Origin: DAIOXA01 sp050949165
Lineage (GTDB): Bacteria > Bacillota > Proteinivoracia > UBA4975
Direction of reading: 5' to 3'
DNA: 64,000 bases
Assembly: GCA_050949165.1 (NCBI GenBank)
Contig: JBMNFF010000014.1
Location: 62,001-126,000, forward strand
The notes under the pieces are model-generated. The model searched no databases. It had not been told where the DNA came from and saw only the letters and a program-made list of their open reading frames with translations. Positions within the stretch are counted from its first letter, which is position 1. Each line of letters starts with the position of its first letter. Positions 1 to 7,499 of this stretch are shown in pieces. The translations under genes and the position numbers were made by a program.

Positions 1-240
1 CTCGTTGAGGCGTTTGTCCACCCCGCAGCCAATCCTGCCCACCGGCTCGCCGTCCTGCAGGGCCAGGAAAAAACAAGAGGGGCCCAGGCGCAGCAAGGCG
101 TTGTGCTTGGGATTGAGGGTGTTGTGCATATCGCTCTTTAGCGGCGGCACCCAATAGGGATCGCCCTCATAGAGGCGCCAGGGCAAATTGACAAAGGCCC
201 GGCGCTCCCCGGGCGTGGTTATGGGAATAACTTTAAGCAT
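1..240 (-). CDS. GNAT-like acetyltransferase, N-terminal fragment
   Basis: This is an 80-codon 5' part of a gene running off the left edge. The ATG is preceded by GGGAGATGAAATC, a good ribosome site. The N-terminus has the pattern FVNLPWRLYEGDPYWVPPL, which I associate with a conserved acetyltransferase-like family that opens with a short Trp/Pro-rich lead before the GNAT fold, followed by a stretch like the first GNAT strands (FFLALQDGEPVGRIG). Acceptor substrate unknown. The acetyl-CoA-binding motif lies outside the window, so the GNAT assignment rests on the N-terminus only. Confidence 0.6.
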   Translation of the reverse strand, partial: MLKVIPITTPGERRAFVNLPWRLYEGDPYWVPPLKSDMHNTLNPKHNALLRLGPSCFFLALQDGEPVGRIGCGVDKRLNE

Positions 241-339
241 GATTTCATCTCCCTAAGTATAATTGCAGTGTACAGTATTCGACAGAAAATCCTCTAATTC
301 CTCTCAATCCGGCAGCAAATGCGCCTTCGCGGCTTGGAC

Positions 340-368
340 AAAAAAGCCCCCGCGGCAGGGCGGGGGGT
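340..368 (-). terminator. Intrinsic terminator of the D-threonine aldolase-family gene
   Basis: On the minus strand a GC stem (346-353 pairing with about 359-367, CCCCCGC/GCGGGGG) is followed by a T run (AAAAAA at 340-345 on the plus strand). It lies about 50 bases past the stop codon at 418. Confidence 0.75.
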
Positions 369-417
369 ATTTTCGGGGTCAGGCCAAGAATGGCATCAAC
401 AGCGCAGGTCCTCGAAG

Positions 418-1461
418 TTAGCGCACCAGGCCGCGGGCTGTAACCTTCCACACCTCTCCATTGCTGACAGCGACTGTATCCACCAGGTTCACTACGGGGC
501 AAGAGTGATTGGGTATGATTTCGACAACGCTGCCCAGTTCCGGGAGATTGTCTCCTTCTATCAATCCGTGCTCTTCCCACAGCCGGGTTATCTGCCAGTT
601 CGGGTTGGCCAGGAGGCCGTACCCGGCCCTGCCGTGATCCTTTGCCAAGATCTTGGCGCCGGCATCGATCAGCGCCCTGTTCTTTGCCGGTCTGCTGACG
701 ATGGTGCTGACCACCTTGAGACTGCAGTTCTCGGGTTTGGCCACTCCCAAGGCCACTTGAGTGGCATCGTTAAACACATAGTTTCCCGGGCGGATTTCCG
801 TGATGCCGGGGACGGCGCCGCCCCAACGGGCAGAGGGAGTGGAACCGATGCTGACCTCCGCCACGGGAATTCCCTTGGCCCTCAGGGCCTCCGCAGCAGC
901 CACCATCATCTCTCCTATCTGAACGGCAAAGGCCTTGACGGATTCCAGATCCTGGCAAGCGTAGGAATGGCCTTCGAAGGTGAGCAACCCCTTAAAATTG
1001 AGATGCTTTAAGGAAACCAGCCATTGGACAAAACCCTCCAAATCCTCGGGGAGAAGTCCACCGCGCCCCAAGCCGCTGTCCACTTCCACCAGGACATCGA
1101 TGCCGCCGGGCCAGGCCAACTGGTCCAGCAGCCTGGCGCCATCCACAGAGTCCACCATCAGGGTGAGCTTGCACCCGCGTTCCAAGAGCCCCCTGACCTT
1201 GGTCAGCTTCTCCGCTCCCACCAGGGGATAGGCGACGAGGATGTCCCTGGCGCCGGCGGCGAACATCGCTTCGGCCTCACCCAGTTTGGCAACGGTAATG
1301 CCGGTGGAACCCGCCTCCAATTGCATCCTGGTAATCTCAGCAATCTTGTGGGTCTTGACATGGGGCCGCAGGCGAATGCCCTGAGCCCTTGCAAAGTCTG
1401 CCATGTCGCGAATGTTCTTCTCGAGTATTTCCAGGTCGATTCGCACAAAAGGTGTATCCAT
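418..1461 (-). CDS. D-threonine aldolase / D-serine dehydratase family PLP enzyme
   Basis: 347 residues, a full-length member of the alanine-racemase-like (fold type III) family that includes D-threonine aldolase and eukaryotic-type D-serine dehydratase. The PLP lysine is expected in RPHVKTHK (about residues 32-39). The C-terminal NHSCPVVNL carries the His-x-Cys pair that binds the metal (Zn or Mn) in this family. The likely reaction is retro-aldol cleavage or dehydration of a D-hydroxy amino acid in the cytoplasm; which one cannot be told from sequence. The ATG has a GGGGGGAAAG ribosome site. The gene has its own promoter and terminator, so it is probably monocistronic. Confidence 0.85.
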   Translation of the reverse strand: MDTPFVRIDLEILEKNIRDMADFARAQGIRLRPHVKTHKIAEITRMQLEAGSTGITVAKLGEAEAMFAAGARDILVAYPLVGAEKLTKVRGLLERGCKLTLMVDSVDGARLLDQLAWPGGIDVLVEVDSGLGRGGLLPEDLEGFVQWLVSLKHLNFKGLLTFEGHSYACQDLESVKAFAVQIGEMMVAAAEALRAKGIPVAEVSIGSTPSARWGGAVPGITEIRPGNYVFNDATQVALGVAKPENCSLKVVSTIVSRPAKNRALIDAGAKILAKDHGRAGYGLLANPNWQITRLWEEHGLIEGDNLPELGSVVEIIPNHSCPVVNLVDTVAVSNGEVWKVTARGLVR

Positions 1462-1500
1462 AACTTTCCCCCCGCATTAATTCGGTAATAGGCTAGAGCC

Positions 1501-1529
1501 AGCATATCACCATAACCTGGCAGCGTCAA
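1501..1529 (-). promoter_or_regulatory. Sigma-A-type promoter for the D-threonine aldolase-family gene
   Basis: On the minus strand TTGACG (1529-1524) is separated by 17 bases from TATGCT (1506-1501). The predicted start is about 30 bases before the ATG at 1461. Confidence 0.6.
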
Positions 1530-1691
1530 TTGCAGGTACCAAAGGACTCCCGGGGACATTCTTGTCCGGGTCTCTTCTTCCCCAATTCCAGGGAATGGGA
1601 AGCCTCTGCACTATCCAGCTCTTGTCCTTGCCTTCTCTTGCCTGCCCAATATGGGTTATAATGAAAGCAGCTTATGTAAGGGAGTTTTTCT

Positions 1692-3803
1692 ATGAAGTCA
1701 TTGGTTCTGACGGAAAAGCCCAGCGTGGCCCGGGAGATAGCCCGGGTGCTGGGCTGCACCAATAAGCAGAAGTCCTATTTTGAAGGTCCCCGCCATGTGG
1801 TGACCTGGGCTCTGGGCCACCTGGTGGAGTTGGCGGAACCCGAGGATTATGACAAGAAGTACAGCACCTGGAGGCTGGAGGATTTGCCCATCATCCCCCG
1901 GGGCATGCGCCTCAAGGTAATCCGCCAGACTTCCCATCAGTTCCGGGCCATACAGGCCCTGGTCAAGCGCAAGGACCTATCGGAGCTGATAATAGCCACC
2001 GATGCCGGCCGGGAGGGCGAGCTGGTGGCCCGCTGGATCATGGAGCTGGCCCCCTGGAAAAAGCCCTTTCGCCGCCTGTGGATCTCTTCCCAAACCGATA
2101 CAGCAATCAAAGAGGGCTTTGCCAGCCTGCGCCCCGGCCATGCCTATGACAACCTGTATGATTCCGCCGTCTGCCGGGCCGAGGCCGACTGGCTGGTGGG
2201 GCTCAACGTGACCCGAGCCCTGACCTGCAAGTTCAACGCCCAGCTCTCCGCCGGCCGGGTTCAGACTCCAACCCTGGCGGCCATTGTCCAGCGGGAGCAG
2301 GAGATCCGCAATTTCAAGCCCGTAGACTACTGGACGGTGGAGGCGGATTTCGGCCTCTTTCGAGGCCAGTGGCAAAAAGAGGGAGAAAGCAGGCTCTTCC
2401 AAGAGGACGGGGCCCAGGCAATCAGGGCCAAGGTCCAGGGAAAGAAGGGGAAGATTACAGCCCTGAAGACCAAAGAGCGGCGGGAACCCCAACCCCTGCC
2501 CTACGACCTCACCGAACTGCAGCGGGATGCCAACCGCCGCTATGGGTTCTCGGCCAAGCAAACGGCCTCGATTCTGCAGCGCCTGTACGAACACCATAAA
2601 TTGGTGACCTATCCCCGCACCGATTCCCGCCATCTCAGCAGCGACATGGTGGGCACCCTGCCCCAGCGCCTGGCAGCCATCGCCGTGGGACCCTATGCCC
2701 CCCTGGCAGGGCCGCTGCTGAACAAGCCCCTGCACCTCGGCAAGGGGGTGGTGAATGATGCCAAGGTCACCGACCACCACGCCATCATTCCCACTGAAGA
2801 GCGCCTGCACCTGGAGCGCTTGAGTCCCGAAGAGGCCAGGCTCCTGGATTTGATCCTCCGCCGCTACATCGCCCTCTTCTACCCCCCCTGCATCTACGAC
2901 AACACCAACGTCACGGTTACCGTTGAGGGAGAAGAATTTCATGCCCGGGGGAAAGCGGTCAGGCAAGCGGGCTGGCGCCAGGTCTATGACCGCCAATTGG
3001 AGGATGAGGCAGAAGATGATATGACCGATCAGCTCTTGCCCCGGCTGGAAGAGGGGCGAGAGGTCGTGGTCAGAGAGTGCAGGGTCAAAATCCATCAGAC
3101 CCAGCCCCCTCGCCGCTATACCGAGGCGACCTTGCTCACCGTCATGGAGAAACACAATCTGGGTACCCCCGCCACCCGGGCGGACATCATAGAGAAACTC
3201 CTCCAGACCGAATCCATCCAACGCCAGGGCAATGCCCTGGTCCCCACCGCCAAGGCCGGCCAGCTCCTGGAACTGGTCCCCCAAGCGCTGCGCTCTCCGG
3301 AACTGACGGCCAAGTGGGAGCGGGAGCTGGAGGCAATTGCCCGGGGCCGGGGGGACAAGGAGGATTTCCTCAACCGAATCCGCCGCCAGGCCCGAACCAT
3401 GGTGGCGGAGGTAGCCAGGAGCGAACAGGAATACAAGCACCACAATGCCACCCGCAGCCGCTGCCCCAATTGCGGTCGATTTCTCCTGGAGCGCAATACA
3501 AAACAGGGGAAGATGCTGGCCTGCCCCGACCGCAACTGCGGGTACAAGTACAGGGACAGAAAAAATTTAAGTAATCGGCGCTGCCCCCAGTGCCACAAAA
3601 AGATGGAGTTGCGCCAGGGCAAGGCAGGCAGGTATTTCCAATGCAAGCCCTGCAATGTCATCGAGATGCTGGACGGGGAAGGAGAAAAAAGAGGAAGAAA
3701 GGGCGGGAACCGCAACCTGCTCAAGAAGTACCAAAAGGAGGCCCCCCTTTCCTCCAGCCTGGGCGATGCCCTCAAGGCCGCCCTCAAGGATAAGGAAGAG
3801 TAG
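1692..3803 (+). CDS. topB: DNA topoisomerase III
   Basis: 703 residues, a type IA topoisomerase that cuts and passes single DNA strands. The Toprim domain begins with LTEKPSVAREIA (residues 6-17) and has the acidic ATDAGREGE motif (about 102-110). The catalytic tyrosine is in VTYPRTDSR (about residue 306). The C-terminus carries two four-cysteine zinc ribbons (from about residues 591 and 630, CPNC...C and CPQC...CKPC) and a basic tail. These tails are common in Firmicute TopB. The ribosome site is AAGGGAG at 1679-1684. The gene stands alone between a divergent and a convergent neighbour. High confidence in the family; the TopB label over TopA follows from length and the N-terminal motif. Confidence 0.95.
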   Translation: MKSLVLTEKPSVAREIARVLGCTNKQKSYFEGPRHVVTWALGHLVELAEPEDYDKKYSTWRLEDLPIIPRGMRLKVIRQTSHQFRAIQALVKRKDLSELIIATDAGREGELVARWIMELAPWKKPFRRLWISSQTDTAIKEGFASLRPGHAYDNLYDSAVCRAEADWLVGLNVTRALTCKFNAQLSAGRVQTPTLAAIVQREQEIRNFKPVDYWTVEADFGLFRGQWQKEGESRLFQEDGAQAIRAKVQGKKGKITALKTKERREPQPLPYDLTELQRDANRRYGFSAKQTASILQRLYEHHKLVTYPRTDSRHLSSDMVGTLPQRLAAIAVGPYAPLAGPLLNKPLHLGKGVVNDAKVTDHHAIIPTEERLHLERLSPEEARLLDLILRRYIALFYPPCIYDNTNVTVTVEGEEFHARGKAVRQAGWRQVYDRQLEDEAEDDMTDQLLPRLEEGREVVVRECRVKIHQTQPPRRYTEATLLTVMEKHNLGTPATRADIIEKLLQTESIQRQGNALVPTAKAGQLLELVPQALRSPELTAKWERELEAIARGRGDKEDFLNRIRRQARTMVAEVARSEQEYKHHNATRSRCPNCGRFLLERNTKQGKMLACPDRNCGYKYRDRKNLSNRRCPQCHKKMELRQGKAGRYFQCKPCNVIEMLDGEGEKRGRKGGNRNLLKKYQKEAPLSSSLGDALKAALKDKEE

Positions 3804-3910
3804 TAGGGGCGGCTGACGAACCCGGACAGGTCCTCCATGGCCCCCTGATCCGGTGGAAGCGCCCCCTCGCGGTAGCTCGCTTATTAAGGCAGGAAGAGGC
3901 TAAAGAGAGA

Positions 3911-3950
3911 AAATTGGCTGGACCCCGGATCGGGTCCAGCCAATTCTTAT
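3911..3950. terminator. Bidirectional terminator between topB and pgeF
   Basis: A perfect 12-bp stem (TTGGCTGGACCC at 3914-3925 with GGGTCCAGCCAA at 3932-3943) and a six-base loop lie between the convergent genes. T-rich sequence follows on both strands. It slightly overlaps the pgeF stop codon. Confidence 0.8.
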
Positions 3951-4690
3951 TTAGACAGGATGGCGGCCAGGTTTAACATCCTGCCGGTGGCAAATCCTTC
4001 CTTGCGGGCGGAAAAGAATTCGGGATTGCAGCCTGTGCAGACCCGGGTATCCACCACCTCCCTGATGCCCAGCCGGGCCAGGTTGTAGCGCAGCGCCAGG
4101 GCGATATCGATGGTGTACTCGCCGTTTTCCAGCTCCTGGATCAGATTCAGGTGCCGGTATTCGGCAAAGGCGTTGCGGAGGCCGTCGTCCTGCTGGTCAT
4201 AGCAGCAGCTCTGGATGCCGGGGCCAATGACGGCCACCACGTCTCCCGGCCGGGTACCGAAATCCCGGGCCATGGCCGCCAGGAGCTTTTGTTCCAGGCG
4301 ACCGACAATTCCCCGCCAGCCGCAATGGGCCATCCCCACCACCTGCCGCACCCGGTCGTGGAGAGTGAGGGCAAAGCAGTCCGCCGTGCACATGCCGATA
4401 TACAGGTCCGGTACATTGGTGTACAGGGCGTCCACCTTCATCAGAGGACCCGGTTCATAAAGCACTCCCCTGCCGCCATGCTCCCCAGTCACCCGGACCA
4501 CTTTGAGGCCGTTGTCCAGATGGGCCCGGGCTATTCTGTCCAGGGCAATACCCGCCCTCTCTTCCAGGCGGCGGTAGTTGGCCAAGACATCCTCCCGCCG
4601 GGCCCGGGCAAAGGTAAAACTGCCCAAAGCCCGGGTGGTATAGCATATCCTGAGCTTTTCCAGATTCATCGAGTAGTAACCTGTGTCCAT
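3947..4690 (-). CDS. pgeF: Peptidoglycan editing factor PgeF (YfiH/LACC1 family)
   Basis: 247 residues, the usual length of this family, once called multicopper polyphenol oxidase or laccase domain. Family members are linked to correcting peptidoglycan precursors that carry the wrong first amino acid, and many have purine nucleoside phosphorylase or adenosine deaminase activity. Zinc-site motifs are visible: TADCFALTL (about 102-110), MAHCGWRGIV (about 120-129) and SCCYDQ (about 160-165), with CTGCNPEFFS near the C-terminus. The start is supported by CCGGGGAGGCAGAGGG just upstream. Single gene with terminator. Confidence 0.9.
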   Translation of the reverse strand: MDTGYYSMNLEKLRICYTTRALGSFTFARARREDVLANYRRLEERAGIALDRIARAHLDNGLKVVRVTGEHGGRGVLYEPGPLMKVDALYTNVPDLYIGMCTADCFALTLHDRVRQVVGMAHCGWRGIVGRLEQKLLAAMARDFGTRPGDVVAVIGPGIQSCCYDQQDDGLRNAFAEYRHLNLIQELENGEYTIDIALALRYNLARLGIREVVDTRVCTGCNPEFFSARKEGFATGRMLNLAAILSK

Positions 4691-4823
4691 CCCTCTGCCT
4701 CCCCGGAAAAAACATCACTCAATACTGTATGCTACAAAAGGGCGGAGATTTCCTCCTGTAGTATGCCAAATGGTTCCTGCTCTTACTATATGCGAGGCGA
4801 CCGGCGCGTGTCTCGGGGGCAGC

Positions 4824-4846
4824 AAAAAAGGGCTGCCATGCAGCCC
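4824..4846 (-). terminator. Intrinsic terminator abutting the 47-residue small gene
   Basis: On the minus strand GGGCTGC-ATG-GCAGCCC (4846-4830) is followed at once by six T. It starts at the base after the TAG stop of the small gene. Confidence 0.85.
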
Positions 4847-4990
4847 CTATCTGACCAGGCACCGTCCCCGGAACTGAACCTTACACTTCTCTCTCTTCTT
4901 GGCAGCCCCCCGGGCTGCGTAGAAGTACGGCGGCTTGTTGAACATCTGCTCGACATAGATTTCCATAGCCTTGACATTGGGTTCGAACAT
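4847..4990 (-). CDS. Small basic cytoplasmic protein, 47 residues, unknown
   Basis: A 47-residue reading frame from ATG at 4990 to TAG at 4847, beginning MFEPNVKAMEIYVEQMF. The N-terminal half is mildly amphipathic. The C-terminal half is strongly basic (KKREKCKVQFRGRCLVR) with two cysteines. I do not recognise the family. Coding status is supported by context: GGAGGGG sits five bases before the ATG, a consensus TTGACA-17-TATAAT promoter lies about 90 bases upstream, and an intrinsic terminator begins one base after the stop. It is therefore a complete monocistronic unit. The promoter carries a palindrome resembling metal or sulfur-stress repressor sites, so inducible expression is possible. 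Confidence 0.7.
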   Translation of the reverse strand: MFEPNVKAMEIYVEQMFNKPPYFYAARGAAKKREKCKVQFRGRCLVR

Positions 4991-5080
4991 CGCAACCCCT
5001 CCAATCTCATTATGATTCTATTAAATCCGGGAGGAAGAAAGGTGAATCGCTCCCGGTTGCTTGCCCTTCCTTGCGTCTTT

Positions 5081-5109
5081 ATTATACCCCCACTAGGTAT
5101 ATTTGTCAA
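5081..5109 (-). promoter_or_regulatory. Consensus sigma-A promoter with embedded palindrome (CsoR/CstR-like operator candidate)
   Basis: Minus strand: TTGACA (5109-5104), 17 bases, TATAAT (5086-5081), a perfect match to consensus. Inside it, 5083-5101 forms TATACC-N7-GGTATA with a run of five G on the minus strand, so the -10 box and spacer would be covered by a bound repressor. The ATACC...GGGGGTAT layout resembles operators of the CsoR/CstR/RcnR family. That regulator assignment is inference; no such repressor gene is in the window. Confidence 0.75.
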
Positions 5110-5181
5110 CCCCTGCCAATTAAACGGACCGGGCCTGTTATTCTCGTGGGAGAGGGTAATACTAAACCAGAGGTGATCGGC

Positions 5182-5457
5182 ATGGATATCTTCAGCAAAG
5201 TGGAAGATCTGGGCCCGGTGGAAAATGTACGGGTAGTGCATCGCCGCCTGCGCATCCCCAAGGTGGACTACTATAAACACGTCCTGCAATATGGAGGGGA
5301 AGATTTTGAAGAAACAGCCCAACTCTTTGTCCGGGATTATGTAGAGAGGTATGACGAAGAATCTGGCATTGTCGGTATGGTCCGGGGTTGGGAAGAAGGG
5401 GATTGGGTGCTCCTGGACGCCACCCTCCGCTACCCCCAGCAGCCGGATAAAATTTGA
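5182..5457 (+). CDS. Hypothetical protein, 91 residues, acidic
   Basis: A 91-residue protein starting at ATG 5182 behind AGAGGTGAT. A longer in-frame extension to 5071 exists but lacks a ribosome site and would run through the divergent promoter. The product is soluble and acidic (GGEDFEETAQLFVRDYVERY, then GWEEGDWVLLDATLR), with no signal peptide, membrane segment or metal motif. I do not recognise it. A terminator hairpin follows, so it is a single-gene unit divergent from the 47-residue gene. Confidence 0.75.
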   Translation: MDIFSKVEDLGPVENVRVVHRRLRIPKVDYYKHVLQYGGEDFEETAQLFVRDYVERYDEESGIVGMVRGWEEGDWVLLDATLRYPQQPDKI

Positions 5458-5474
5458 CAGATGCGGAAGTCGGC

Positions 5475-5496
5475 GCCGCCCCAGGGGCGGCTTTTG
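5475..5496 (+). terminator. Intrinsic terminator
   Basis: GCCGCCCC (5475-5482) and GGGCGGC up to 5491 form a tight GC hairpin followed by TTTT, 18 bases after the stop at 5457. Confidence 0.7.
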
Positions 5497-5604
5497 AATA
5501 ACCAACGGTTTTAGAGGCCCGAAGAACTATCAAGTAATCTGATAACATCCATAAGTGAAATTGAAGTATAATATTTGTGAACTTATTATCAAGGAGGCGA
5601 ACTA

Positions 5605-6672
5605 ATGATCTTTATCATCATTGCCGGCGTTGTCATTGGCGCCTTGGCCATCCTGCTCACCGCCCAGGGCAATCCCGCCAACATGGGCTTCTGCATCGCC
5701 TGCTTTTTGCGAGACATTGCCGGAGGGTTGGGGCTACATAGGGCCGGCGCCGTAATGTACCTGCGCCCCGAAATCGCGGGCCTTGGTCTGGGGGCCACGC
5801 TCATTGCCCTGGCAAAGGGTGAATTCCGGGCCCGGGGCGGCGCCAATCCCCTGCTGCGCTTCGGCCTGGGCTTTCTGATGATGATTGGCGCCCTGGTCTT
5901 TTTGGGCTGCCCCCTGCGCATGGTCCTGCGCCTGGCCGGGGGCGATCTCAACGCCCTGGTAGGGCTGCTCGGCTTCATTGCCGGCATCTATGCCGGAGTC
6001 CTGGCCCTGAAATCCGGCTATAATTCCGGAAGATCTGTGCCCCAAGCCCGGGGGACCGGCTTTATTTACCCGGCAGTGCTGGCTTCCCTGCTGGTGGCCG
6101 TTGCCCTGCGTCCTGAATTTATCTTCTTCAGCTCAGAAGGTCCCGGTTCCATGGCTGCTCCAATCGTGCTCAGTCTGGGAGCGGGCCTGGTGGTGGGAAT
6201 TTTGGCGCAACGCAGCCGCCTGTGCATGGCCGGCGGCATCAGGGACCTGATCCTTATCGGCGACCCTCATTTGCTGTGGGGATTCATCGGCATCTTCGGC
6301 GCCGCCCTGATCGGCAACATCGCCCTGGGCAATTTTAGCCTGGGCTTTGCCAATCAGCCCATTGCCCATACTGCTCACCTCTGGAACTTCCTGGGTCTGG
6401 CAGTGGTGGGGTTTGCCGCGGTCCTGGCCGGAGGCTGCCCGCTGCGCCAGCTGATTATGGCCGGCGAAGGGGATACCGACGCGGTTATCACTGTCCTCGG
6501 CATGGTGGCCGGCGCGGCCTTTTCCCATAACTTCGGCCTGGCGGGGTCGGGGGCAGGGGTTGCTCCCGCAGGCAGGATCGCGGTTATTATCGCCCTGGCC
6601 CTATTGACCCTGGCCGGCTTTGGCCATCGCCTGTCCAAGAAGGCGCGCATCACTGATAAGGAGGCTGCCTGA
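5605..6672 (+). CDS. yedE: YedE-family putative selenium transporter
   Basis: 355 residues, an integral membrane protein with about ten hydrophobic segments and two related halves of the YeeE/YedE (sulfur transport) fold. Conserved cysteines lie in each half: NMGFCIACFLRD (about 26-37) and FLGCPLRM, then RLCMAGGIRD and AGGCPLRQL. The neighbour genes (TusA-like and DUF3343) identify the selenium-associated YedE branch rather than the thiosulfate transporter. The likely role is uptake of a selenium compound. A TATAAT-like -10 occurs at 5567-5572 but its -35 is poor. The ribosome site is AAGGAGGCG. The stop overlaps the next start (TGATG), so the three genes are translationally coupled. Confidence 0.85.
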   Translation: MIFIIIAGVVIGALAILLTAQGNPANMGFCIACFLRDIAGGLGLHRAGAVMYLRPEIAGLGLGATLIALAKGEFRARGGANPLLRFGLGFLMMIGALVFLGCPLRMVLRLAGGDLNALVGLLGFIAGIYAGVLALKSGYNSGRSVPQARGTGFIYPAVLASLLVAVALRPEFIFFSSEGPGSMAAPIVLSLGAGLVVGILAQRSRLCMAGGIRDLILIGDPHLLWGFIGIFGAALIGNIALGNFSLGFANQPIAHTAHLWNFLGLAVVGFAAVLAGGCPLRQLIMAGEGDTDAVITVLGMVAGAAFSHNFGLAGSGAGVAPAGRIAVIIALALLTLAGFGHRLSKKARITDKEAA

Positions 6673-6884
6673 TGAATAATTTGGATGTAACCGGTCTCTC
6701 TTGCCCCATGCCGGTGGTAAAAGTCAAGGAGGCCCTTGACGCCGGCCAGCTCCCCCTCCGGGTTACGGTGGACACCGGAGCCCCTCGGGACAATGTCAAG
6801 CGCCTGGCCCAGCATCTCGGCCTCACCGTCCAGGAAGAGCCCGCCCAAGCCGGCACCTTCATTTTGGAGTTGCGCCGGGCTTGA
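6672..6884 (+). CDS. TusA/YedF-like sulfur- or selenium-carrier protein
   Basis: 70 residues, a complete TusA-fold (SirA-like) protein. The hallmark CPMPVVKVKEAL follows a short first strand (NNLDVTGLSCPMP), placing the active cysteine at about residue 11. TusA-type cysteines carry persulfide, or by inference selenopersulfide, between enzymes. In selenium-using anaerobes the YedE, TusA/YedF and DUF3343 genes recur together, as here. Overlaps both neighbours by four or five bases. Confidence 0.85.
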   Translation: MNNLDVTGLSCPMPVVKVKEALDAGQLPLRVTVDTGAPRDNVKRLAQHLGLTVQEEPAQAGTFILELRRA

Positions 6885-7141
6885 CGCGCTACCTAATTCT
6901 CTTCCCCACCACCCACGACGCCCTGTTGGCGGAAAAGAAATGGCCCCACTCGGGGCATAAGGGCAAGTTGCGCCCCATACCCCGGTCCCTGAGTTCCAGT
7001 TGCGGCCTCTGCCTGGAGACTGATTTGCCCCCTGGAGTCGAGCCGGGTTCCATCCTCCGGCAGTATAATTTGCACTGGGAGCAGGTGGTAGAGGTCAGAG
7101 GCCGTGAATTGGTAGTACTAGAAAAAGCCCTGTCCCAGTAA
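6881..7141 (+). CDS. DUF3343 family protein, selenium-associated
   Basis: 86 residues starting at TTG 6881, overlapping the previous stop as TTGA. The family pattern is clear: YLILFPTTHDALLAEK near the N-terminus, then a basic stretch and SSSCGLCLE with two cysteines (about residues 41 and 44). DUF3343 proteins are small putative Se/S carriers often encoded beside YedE and TusA-like genes. Biochemical function is not established. The final codons form the left arm of the downstream terminator. Confidence 0.8.
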   Translation: MTRYLILFPTTHDALLAEKKWPHSGHKGKLRPIPRSLSSSCGLCLETDLPPGVEPGSILRQYNLHWEQVVEVRGRELVVLEKALSQ

Positions 7142-7163
7142 ACCTGGAACGGGGCTTTTTCTA
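7122..7163. terminator. Bidirectional terminator after the selenium trio
   Basis: AAAAAGCCC-TG-TCCCAG (about 7122-7138) pairs with CTGGA-A-CGGGGCTTTTT (about 7144-7160). It starts in the last codons of the DUF3343 gene and ends at the stop of the convergent small membrane gene. Confidence 0.8.
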
Positions 7164-7316
7164 CGCTGACTTCTTATTATTGGTTAAGACAAGACCGGCC
7201 AGGAGGCCAAGGACTGCGCCAGCCAGGATCCCGTAGGCCAAGGCACCCTTAAAGAACAAGACAGCGACCAGGGTGCCCAGACCTGCGCCAAACACCAGAC
7301 CCAACCCTACCTTCAT
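7161..7316 (-). CDS. Small glycine-rich membrane protein, 51 residues
   Basis: Begins MKVGLGLVFGAGLGTLVAVL at ATG 7316 and ends NNKKSA at TAG 7161. Two hydrophobic, glycine-rich segments (about residues 3-22 and 26-44) are joined by a short basic turn, giving a helical hairpin with a positively charged tail. The ribosome site AGGAGGTGAGA is near perfect, and a TTGATA-17-TATACT promoter lies upstream. Family unknown. Glycine-zipper hairpins of this kind include small toxins and membrane-stress proteins, but nothing here identifies one. Confidence 0.75.
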   Translation of the reverse strand: MKVGLGLVFGAGLGTLVAVLFFKGALAYGILAGAVLGLLAGLVLTNNKKSA

Positions 7317-7349
7317 TCTCTCACCTCCTGATTTATGTATCCAGGAGGC

Positions 7350-7378
7350 AGTATAATTTTTAATGGGGAACCTATCAA
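7350..7378 (-). promoter_or_regulatory. Promoter for the 51-residue membrane protein
   Basis: Minus strand TTGATA (7378-7373), 17-base spacer, TATACT (7355-7350), about 35 bases before the start codon. Confidence 0.65.
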
Positions 7379-7435
7379 TTGTATGAGAAATTTGTCACAC
7401 AAATGTTAGGAGGTAGTAGCAATCCCGTCAAGGGA

Positions 7436-7464
7436 TTGGCGATAGCTAAAGAATATACTATACT
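7436..7464 (+). promoter_or_regulatory. Promoter for the HAD phosphatase gene
   Basis: TTGGCG (7436-7441), 17 bases, TATACT (7459-7464), followed by the GGGAGAGGAAAA ribosome site and ATG at 7500. Confidence 0.55.
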
Positions 7465-7499
7465 GGGGTGGCGAGACCATTATACGAGGGAGAGGAAAA

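Noticed and set aside
1977..3443. A 488-codon minus-strand frame opposite topB
   Set aside because: Antisense shadow; topB motifs are intact on the plus strand.
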